This document shows, one piece after another, positions 57,958-64,000 of a stretch of 64,000 bases of DNA. The notes below the pieces were generated by a model that saw only the letters and a program-made list of their open reading frames with translations, was not told the DNA's origin and searched no databases. Origin of the DNA: DATBSK01 sp964501785 (GTDB taxonomy: Bacteria; Actinomycetota; Acidimicrobiia; IMCC26256; PALSA-555). The stretch spans positions 62,001 to 126,000 of the forward strand of contig CAZCUD010000003.1 of NCBI GenBank assembly GCA_964501785.1. The letters run 5' to 3'. Every line of letters starts with the position of its first letter. Position 1 is the stretch's first letter. The position numbers and the translations under genes are program-made.

Positions 57958-58799
57958 TCCGCCTGAAGCTGTTCGCGACCGCTCTCGCCGCGTGCTCGCT
58001 CGTCACCGGGTTCGGCCCCTTCGGCGAGGATCCGCCGCCGACGATCCTCGTGTATGGCGACTCGGTCATGAGCGAGGCGCGTACCTACGTACACGACGAG
58101 CTCACGGAGGGGAGCCTCGACGTGACGATGAGGGCGTTCCCCGGTGCGAGCCTGTGCGATTGGGCCGCGCAGATGCCGGCCGATGCCGAGCAGGTCGATC
58201 CCGACGTCGTGGTGATCGCGCTGAGCGGCGTGATCCTCTCGCCGTGCAACCAGTACGACTCCGGGGCCGGAGCCCGCTGCGTCGCCGAGGGGGGCGGCTA
58301 CGACGAGTGCATCCTCGCCGAATGGAAGGGGCACTGGCGGCGCGACGCGGAGCACATCGCCGACCTCTGGGAGCAGCGCGGTGTCGACGTGCTCTGGGTG
58401 AGCGCGCTGCCCGATCCGGGCGCGACCGATCCGGCGCCGATCACGGGGGTCTTCCGCAAGGTCGCTGCCCGGCATGGTCAGGGCTTCGTCGACGTCGCAC
58501 GTGCGCTACGTGACCGCGACGGCTCGTGGCCGACGACGCTTCCGTGCCGACGCGCGGAGACCAGTGTGGACGGCTGCACTGACGGCCGGATCCAGGTGCG
58601 GCGGTCGCCGACGAACGGGCATCTCTGCCCGATCGAGCCGGAGGAGATCGGACCGTGCCCCGTGTACTCGGCCGGCATCGCTCGTTGGGGCGATCGCCTG
58701 GTCGAGGCCGTGTTCCGCGTCCTCGAGCGCGACGACCTCGAGCCGATCGGGGATCAGGCGTTCGGGGCCTCGGCCGGATCGAGGCCGGTGATGTCGTAG
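57954..58799 (+). CDS. secreted SGNH-like lipoprotein (module copy 3)
   Basis: 281 residues from GTG 57954. A short signal with LAAC suggests a lipoprotein (Cys14). Ser37 is in ILVYGDSVMSEA, Gly in RAFPGASLCDW, Asn in GVILSPCNQYDS, His in RRSPTNGHLCPIEP. Here the residue three before the His is Thr, where copy 2 has Asp and copy 1 Glu, so the acid partner may be lost or lie elsewhere. The C-terminus extends past the conserved RWGDRLVEA and overlaps the convergent gene by 46 bp. Confidence 0.82.
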   Translation: MIRLKLFATALAACSLVTGFGPFGEDPPPTILVYGDSVMSEARTYVHDELTEGSLDVTMRAFPGASLCDWAAQMPADAEQVDPDVVVIALSGVILSPCNQYDSGAGARCVAEGGGYDECILAEWKGHWRRDAEHIADLWEQRGVDVLWVSALPDPGATDPAPITGVFRKVAARHGQGFVDVARALRDRDGSWPTTLPCRRAETSVDGCTDGRIQVRRSPTNGHLCPIEPEEIGPCPVYSAGIARWGDRLVEAVFRVLERDDLEPIGDQAFGASAGSRPVMS

Positions 58800-60880
58800 C
58801 AGAGCTTCGGGGGCGGTACCGGGCGCGTCGTGACCGTCAGGTCCCCGTCGCGCCCCGTGTGCACCTCCTGCTCGCCCGACGATGACAGCCAACCGAAGTG
58901 GCCGTAATCGTCCGGCACGGTGGGCAAGTCGATGCTGACCTCGTGCAGCGCGGTGTCGACGTCCACCTGGATGGGGTAGGTCGTCCCCGGCTCGAGGTCG
59001 ATCCACTCACCGATCGTCGGGATCTTCCGGTCCGCGACGCCGAACCGAACGCGCCCGGTCCCGTCGCCCTCGATCCAGACGACGCTCGGCCGCTTGTCGG
59101 GATCGGTGTCGCGCACCGTGACGATGGGGATGCGGCCGCGATCCAAGGGCTCGACCATCCGTATCGACAGCTCGTGGCGTCCACCTGCCTTGCTGCGGTC
59201 GACCGCGATCCAGCCGTTCTCCCGCTCGCCGATGGAGTAGTAGAGGCCGTCGCAGTATCCGACGAGGAAGAGCTGCCCGGCGGGCGCACCATCGGGCAGG
59301 CGCTTGTTGAAGGTCGCGCCGTACTGGACGTCGTCGGAGGGCGTGTGTCCGGTCACCGATCCGATGCCGTCCTGGATCCGGAGGAAGTCGCGGATCCGCT
59401 CCCCGCGCCACGCGATGCGGTCCGTCGGCTCGCTCGCGATCGCGAAGTTCGTGTACATGCTGAACATTCCGAGTGCCGCGATCACCGCGACCGCGACTCG
59501 GCGCGCGGTCCTGCTCTTCCCGTCGAACCGTCGCCACACGTCGACGAGGCCGACCATCGCGCCGATCATCAGCACTGGCATGAAGTCGGCGAGGTAGCGG
59601 TGTGCGATGTAGCCCCACACCATCACACCGCTGGTCGCGGCGATTGCGCCAAGCAGCACGAACCGGAGGACCGCTGCTCGCCCGACCGCTCGCGGCCGGA
59701 AGACGACGATCAGTCCCCAGATCGCGAGGCCCATGAGCAGCGGCATCGTGGCCGGGACGCTGGCGGTCCGATAGGTCTGGTCCAGGATCACGTCGCCGAC
59801 CCACGGCGCGGGTTCCGACGGGAGCCCGATGAACGGGAAGGCGGGGCTCAGGCGTACTCCCGCAGGGTTCAGGTAAGCGTGCGCGGTGCTCGGGATGAAC
59901 TCGAGGCTGAACGCCCTGCCTCCGTTGGCCGCCAGGAAGTTGCGTCGATGCTCGTTGACGCGGGCCCATACCTGGTCGGCCATCGGGAGGCCGAATGGCA
60001 TGCCGAACTTGATGAAGGTGACCAGTGCGCCGGCGGCGAGTGGCCCGACCGCCGCCAGGGCGGTCGGCTTCCACCACCGCCGGTTCGCGTCACCGTAGCG
60101 ACCGAGGCCGAACCACAACGCGACGAGCCCGACGGCGATCACGCAACCCCATCCGGTTGTGTACCGGTTGAGGACCGCCGCAAGGGTCAGGAGTCCGGTC
60201 GCGACGACGCGGCCACGCGAAGGGGACTCGATCATGCCGGTGAGCGCGAACAGCGCAGCGAGCGAGAGCGCTGCGCTCCAGATGAAGTCCTCGTGGTAGG
60301 CCCACGGCATCGACCCAAGCCAGAGGAACACCGACCCGCCAAGGATCGTCGCGACGACCACGCCACACGAGACGGCCTCGGCGCGGCTCACCGCCACTCC
60401 CGGACCGCGGATCAGCAGCCGGATGCGCCACAGGAAGAGAGGAACGACGATCGCGAGGACGCACCAGGCGAGCAGCATCGACGGCGCAGTGAGCTGACCG
60501 TCGAGCGCGTCGGTGAACATCATCACGGGGACCCGCAAGATCGCCGCGAACGGCCCGAAGTAGGTGTACTCACGGCCATCGTGGATGAAGCCCTCGATGC
60601 CGAGTGCGCCCTTCGGGACCCACCAATGTCCGTCGAACCAGGCGCGGACCTGCAAGTCGTAAAGGTTCGAGAACGTCTCGGTTGGCCATGCCGTGTGGAA
60701 CGGGTCGAGGACACGACCATCCCACCAAAGAGTCCACAGGAAGGGGACCGCGGCGACCGCGATGCCGACGAGTGACGCCCGGGTGAAGCGGCGACGATCC
60801 TCGTCCACGGTCTCGGGAGCGCCTGAGGGCGTCGCGGCGTTCGGCGCGTCCTCCGCCGTCAGGACGGCTCCCCCAGGCAC
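58754..60880 (-). CDS. large polytopic membrane protein, module paralog 3 (GT-C-like)
   Basis: 708 residues from ATG 60880. Very similar to the protein at 50420: FSNLYDLQVRAWFDGHWWVP, GIEGFIHDGREYTYFGPFAA, LTAPSMLLAWCVLAIVVPLF, YLADFMPVLMIGAMVGLVDVW, then external domain GQLFLVGYCDGLYYSIGERE, GRIPIVTVRDTDPDKRPSVV and KLCYDITG near the end. About 12 membrane helices. Convergent with the SGNH lipoprotein and divergent (99-bp gap) from the carboxylase gene. Function as for the paralogs. Confidence 0.76.
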   Translation of the reverse strand: MPGGAVLTAEDAPNAATPSGAPETVDEDRRRFTRASLVGIAVAAVPFLWTLWWDGRVLDPFHTAWPTETFSNLYDLQVRAWFDGHWWVPKGALGIEGFIHDGREYTYFGPFAAILRVPVMMFTDALDGQLTAPSMLLAWCVLAIVVPLFLWRIRLLIRGPGVAVSRAEAVSCGVVVATILGGSVFLWLGSMPWAYHEDFIWSAALSLAALFALTGMIESPSRGRVVATGLLTLAAVLNRYTTGWGCVIAVGLVALWFGLGRYGDANRRWWKPTALAAVGPLAAGALVTFIKFGMPFGLPMADQVWARVNEHRRNFLAANGGRAFSLEFIPSTAHAYLNPAGVRLSPAFPFIGLPSEPAPWVGDVILDQTYRTASVPATMPLLMGLAIWGLIVVFRPRAVGRAAVLRFVLLGAIAATSGVMVWGYIAHRYLADFMPVLMIGAMVGLVDVWRRFDGKSRTARRVAVAVIAALGMFSMYTNFAIASEPTDRIAWRGERIRDFLRIQDGIGSVTGHTPSDDVQYGATFNKRLPDGAPAGQLFLVGYCDGLYYSIGERENGWIAVDRSKAGGRHELSIRMVEPLDRGRIPIVTVRDTDPDKRPSVVWIEGDGTGRVRFGVADRKIPTIGEWIDLEPGTTYPIQVDVDTALHEVSIDLPTVPDDYGHFGWLSSSGEQEVHTGRDGDLTVTTRPVPPPKLCYDITGLDPAEAPNA

Positions 60881-60979
60881 GGCGGCAGGCTACTGCTGGG
60901 CCATCCCCGACTTCGGCCGCGGCAAGGGCCTGCGCAAGCGGTGCTCGTCGCCGATGTGACCGCCGATAGCCTGACCGCC

Positions 60980-62623
60980 GTGGCGCTCGACGAGTCGGAG
61001 ATCCAGGCCCAGGCCGAGGCGGAAGCCCTGCACGGCGACGAAGGGGCGGGCACGCCGGTCGAGCCCATACCGCACCCCATCGAGGAGCGGCTCGAGCAGC
61101 TGGCCTCGTTGCGGGAGCAGGCCCTGCACGCCGGCAGCGAGAAGGCGGTGGCCCGCCAGCACGAGCGGGGCAAGCTCACCTCGCGGGAGCGCCTGGAGCG
61201 GCTCCTCGACCCGGGCTCGTTCGTCGAGCTCGACATGCTCGCCCGCCACCGCGCGCACGGCTTCGGGATCGAGAACACCCGGCCCCTCACCGACGGCGTC
61301 GTCACCGGCTGGGGCACGATCGACGGCCGCAAGGTCTTCGTGTTCTCCCAGGACTTCACGGTCTTCGGCGGCGCGCTCGGTGAGGTGTTCGCCGACAAGA
61401 TCCACAAGGTGATGGACCTCGCCGAGTCGGTGGGCGCGCCGATGATCGGCCTCAACGACGGCGCGGGCGCGCGCATCCAGGAAGGCGTGGTCAGCCTCGA
61501 CGCGTACGGCGGCATCTTCTACCGCAACGTGAAGGCGTCGGGCGTGATCCCGCAGATCAGTGTGATCATGGGTCCGTGCGCGGGCGGCGCGGTGTACTCG
61601 CCCGCGATGACCGACTTCATCTTCATGGTCAAGGGCACGTCGCACATGTTCATCACCGGGCCCGACGTCGTGAAGACGGTCACCGGGGAGGACGTCACCC
61701 AGGAGGAGCTCGGGGGCGCGATGACGCACGCGTCGAAGTCGGGCGTCGCCGGCTTCGTCTCCGACGACGAGGAGAGCTGCATCGAGCAGGTGCGCTACCT
61801 CCTGTCGTTCCTGCCCCAGAACAACCTCGAGGACCCTCCGTACTTCGAGCCCGAGGACGACCCCGAGCGACGCTGCGAGGGGATCGTCGACCTGATCCCC
61901 GACGCGCCCAACAAGCCCTACGACATGAAGGCGGTCATCGCCGAGGTCGTCGACGACGGCGACTTCTTCGAGGTGCACCAGCACTGGGCGATGAACATCG
62001 TCTGCGGCTTCGCCCGCGTCGACGGCCACGTCGTGGGCATCGTCGGCAACCAGCCCCAGAACCTCGCCGGCACGCTCGACATCGAGGCGTCCGAGAAGGC
62101 GGCGCGCTTCGTGCGCACGTGCGACGCGTTCAACGTGCCGCTGGTGACGTTCGTCGACGTGCCGGGCTTCCTGCCGGGCACCGACCAGGAGTACGGCGGC
62201 ATCATCCGCCACGGCGCCAAGCTGCTCTACGCGTACTGCGAGGCGACCGTCCCCCGTGTCCAGATCATCACCCGCAAGGCGTACGGCGGGGCGTACGTCG
62301 TCATGAACTCCAAGTCGATCGGCGCCGACCTCGCGTTCGCGTGGCCGTCGGCCGAGGTGGCGGTGATGGGCCCGCAGGGCGCGGTCAACATCATCTTCCG
62401 CAAGGAGATCGAGACCGCCGACGACGCCGAGGTGCGTCGGGCGGAGCTGATCGAGGAGTACACCGAGCGGTTCGCGAACCCCTACATCGCTGCCGAGCGC
62501 GGCTACGTCGACGACGTGATCGACCCGCGCGAGACGCGTCGGGTGCTGGTGCGCTCGCTCGCGATGCTGCGCACCAAGCGCGAGCAGATGCCGTCGCGCA
62601 AGCACGGCAACGTGCCGCTGTGA
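60980..62623 (+). CDS. acyl-CoA carboxylase beta subunit (propionyl-CoA carboxylase-like)
   Basis: 547 residues from GTG 60980 (VALDESEIQ). Carboxyltransferase domains: RLEQLASLREQALHAGSEKA, RERLERLLDPGSFVELDM, NDGAGARIQEGVVSLDAYGG, IMGPCAGGAVYSPAMTDFIF, FVDVPGFLPGTDQEYGGIIR, and MNSKSIGADLAFAWPSAEVA, MGPQGAVNIIFRKE. The enzyme moves CO2 from biotin to propionyl- or acetyl-CoA and needs a biotinylated alpha subunit, which is not in the window. An upstream GTG at 60941 is less likely. Followed by the epsilon subunit. Confidence 0.94.
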   Translation: MALDESEIQAQAEAEALHGDEGAGTPVEPIPHPIEERLEQLASLREQALHAGSEKAVARQHERGKLTSRERLERLLDPGSFVELDMLARHRAHGFGIENTRPLTDGVVTGWGTIDGRKVFVFSQDFTVFGGALGEVFADKIHKVMDLAESVGAPMIGLNDGAGARIQEGVVSLDAYGGIFYRNVKASGVIPQISVIMGPCAGGAVYSPAMTDFIFMVKGTSHMFITGPDVVKTVTGEDVTQEELGGAMTHASKSGVAGFVSDDEESCIEQVRYLLSFLPQNNLEDPPYFEPEDDPERRCEGIVDLIPDAPNKPYDMKAVIAEVVDDGDFFEVHQHWAMNIVCGFARVDGHVVGIVGNQPQNLAGTLDIEASEKAARFVRTCDAFNVPLVTFVDVPGFLPGTDQEYGGIIRHGAKLLYAYCEATVPRVQIITRKAYGGAYVVMNSKSIGADLAFAWPSAEVAVMGPQGAVNIIFRKEIETADDAEVRRAELIEEYTERFANPYIAAERGYVDDVIDPRETRRVLVRSLAMLRTKREQMPSRKHGNVPL

Positions 62624-62651
62624 GCGCTGGCGCCCACCGGGCGGCTGCCGC

Positions 62652-62882
62652 ATGACTCCGCCCGCGCTCAAGGCGATCTCACCGGACGCGACGCCCGAGG
62701 AGGTCGCAGCGATCGTGGCCGCGATCGCCGAGCTGACCCGGCCGGTCGCGGTCGCGCCGCCGGCAGGCGACGACACGCTCCACGAGTGGGTGCACGCCGC
62801 CCGGCTCGCGTCGCGCCGGGCCGCGCTCCAGCGCGGGCCATGGCGTCTGTCGGGCCGGATCGGTCGGCGCACGCGGGCGTGA
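62652..62882 (+). CDS. acyl-CoA carboxylase epsilon subunit
   Basis: 76 residues. Actinobacterial AccE/PccE pattern: PDATPEEVAAIVAAIAEL, a flexible middle, then WVHAARLASRRAALQRGPW with basic tail. It binds and stabilises the beta subunit. Located 28 bp after the beta gene and 3 bp before the metallophosphoesterase. Confidence 0.85.
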   Translation: MTPPALKAISPDATPEEVAAIVAAIAELTRPVAVAPPAGDDTLHEWVHAARLASRRAALQRGPWRLSGRIGRRTRA

Positions 62883-62885
62883 CCG

Positions 62886-64000
62886 GTGCTGCCCCGGCCG
62901 GTCGAGCCCGAGCTCGTCACCGTCGGGGTCGACGAGGCGGTCGTCACCGCCGAGAGCGGCGCTGACGTCGAGCTCGTCACTCGCATCGACGACCAGGAGG
63001 TCGTCACCACCGGGCCGCACCACGTGGCTCGCTTCACCGGGCTCGAACCCGACGCCGAGCACTCCCTGCGCGTCGGCGACGTCGACCCGCATCCGTACCT
63101 GCCGACGTCGTTCCGCACGCTCGCGCCGCCACCGGGACGGTTGCTCGCGACGGTCGCGACCGCGAACGACGTCCACTTCGGCGAGATCCGTTGCGGTGTC
63201 ACCGGCGACCCCGAGCAGGATGCGAAGGGCCCCATCTTCTCGGCCGAGCCGGGCGACCCGCCCTACCCGCAGGTGATGAACCGCGCGGTGATCGACGAGA
63301 TGCGCGCCCTCGCCGCCGACGCGGTGGTCGTGAAGGGCGACCTCACCTCGATCGGGAGCGAGGAGGAGTACGGCGAGTTCCTCGCGGCCTACGGCGCGCT
63401 CGGCGACGTCATGTACCACGTGCGCGGCAACCACGACGCGATGATCGACCCGACCATGGCGATCGAGGACGCGCCGTACGCGATCGAGCTCGACGGCGTG
63501 ACGCTGGCCGTGCTCGACACCGTCATCCCGGGGGCAGCCGGCGGCACGATCTCGATCGACCAGATCGAGTGGCTCGAGGATCTCGCCGGCGCGACGAGCA
63601 CGGCCGTGGTCGCGTTCGGTCACCACCCGACGTTCGACGTGGAGCAGGGCATCCGCACCGGGCGTCCGTACTTCGGCATCCAGCCCGACGACAGCGACCG
63701 CCTCGTCGACGCGTTCGGCCGCCACGACAACCTCGTCGGGTACTTCGCCGGGCACACGCACCGCAACCGGGTGCGGCGCTTCGAGCGCGCCCCGCACGCG
63801 CCGTTCGGTGAGATCGGGGCGACCAAGGACTTCCCGGGCGCCTGGGGCGAGTACCGGTTCCACGAGGGTGGCTACACCCAGGTCGTCCGCCGCGTGCGCG
63901 CCCCCGACGCCTTCGCGTGGGCGGAGCGGACCCGCGCCATGTACGAGGGCGCGTACGGCATCTACGCCCTCGGCGAGCTCCCCGACCGCTGCTTCACCCA
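62886..64000 (+). CDS. metallophosphoesterase, truncated by window edge
   Basis: The frame runs from GTG 62886 to the end, about 371 residues. An N-terminal beta-rich section (TVGVDEAVVTAESGADVELV, FTGLEPDAEHSLRVGDV, like fibronectin III) comes before a calcineurin-type domain: D-x-H in ATANDVHFGEI, GDLTSIGSEEEY, GNHDAMIDP, AFGHHPTFD and FAGHTHRN. These give the five blocks that bind two metals. Its N-terminus follows the epsilon subunit by 3 bp, so it may be in the carboxylase operon. Substrate unknown. Confidence 0.88.
   Translation, partial: MLPRPVEPELVTVGVDEAVVTAESGADVELVTRIDDQEVVTTGPHHVARFTGLEPDAEHSLRVGDVDPHPYLPTSFRTLAPPPGRLLATVATANDVHFGEIRCGVTGDPEQDAKGPIFSAEPGDPPYPQVMNRAVIDEMRALAADAVVVKGDLTSIGSEEEYGEFLAAYGALGDVMYHVRGNHDAMIDPTMAIEDAPYAIELDGVTLAVLDTVIPGAAGGTISIDQIEWLEDLAGATSTAVVAFGHHPTFDVEQGIRTGRPYFGIQPDDSDRLVDAFGRHDNLVGYFAGHTHRNRVRRFERAPHAPFGEIGATKDFPGAWGEYRFHEGGYTQVVRRVRAPDAFAWAERTRAMYEGAYGIYALGELPDRCFT

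Overview
This is a high-GC actinobacterial chromosome segment. The evidence is gene content: DUF3151, the MSMEG_4193-like phosphatase / DUF3090 / SCO1664 trio, DUF2505, a PPOX F420-family protein, an acyl-CoA carboxylase epsilon subunit, an actinobacterial-type SRP RNA, a HAIR-like heat-shock operator and frequent GTG starts. Crotonyl-CoA carboxylase/reductase, a F420-linked FrhB-like protein and many short proline-rich membrane proteins would fit class Acidimicrobiia, but that placement is inference. No phage, insertion sequence, CRISPR array or replication origin was seen.

Layout. 1-5.7 kb: end of an AMP-forming synthetase, purE, a nitronate monooxygenase-like gene, gmd, DUF3151, then the phosphatase-DUF3090-SCO1664 operon. 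5.8-12.5 kb: a GT39-like membrane glycosyltransferase, an acyl-AMP/CoA ligase, small unknowns, a FrhB-like ferredoxin protein, DUF4328. 12.5-19.4 kb: a complete seven-gene Mrp Na+/H+ antiporter operon with every junction overlapping, and a divergent Ca2+/Na+ exchanger. 19.4-22.1 kb: divergent csoR/copA with a perfect palindromic copper operator. 22-27 kb: DUF2505, metF, a secreted protein, a FIST sensor and a PAS/GGDEF protein. 26.8-31.4 kb: two secreted glycine-rich proteins, one of about 1255 residues with Ig-like repeats. 31.4-36.2 kb: two tRNA-Ser genes around tadA and a PPOX gene, the SRP RNA, then dnaX-ebfC-recR. 36.3-40.1 kb: small proline-rich membrane proteins and a DUF2207 lipoprotein. 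40.2-43.4 kb: thiolase, crotonyl-CoA carboxylase/reductase and methylmalonyl-CoA epimerase. 43.4-46.9 kb: arylsulfotransferase-like lipoprotein, hsp20, CAP-domain lipoprotein, small membrane protein. 60.9-64 kb: acyl-CoA carboxylase beta and epsilon subunits and a truncated metallophosphoesterase.

46.9-60.9 kb is the most distinctive region, a likely envelope-glycan locus: acyltransferase-3, a 2-oxoglutarate/Fe(II) oxygenase, a fused glycosyltransferase-methyltransferase, three paralogous large membrane proteins, three paralogous secreted SGNH-like proteins (one frameshifted by an apparent single-base loss), and one further polytopic membrane protein. Each large membrane protein lies next to an SGNH gene, which suggests a repeatedly duplicated two-gene module of unknown chemistry.

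A short palindromic repeat recurs in three intergenic gaps (1.9, 5.8 and 31.6 kb), once as an 89-bp inverted dimer. In three places the 3' end of a gene, including its stop codon, is duplicated in tandem. Metabolically, the thiolase, Ccr, epimerase and carboxylase genes fit together as acetyl-CoA to methylmalonyl/propionyl-CoA chemistry (ethylmalonyl-CoA-type).
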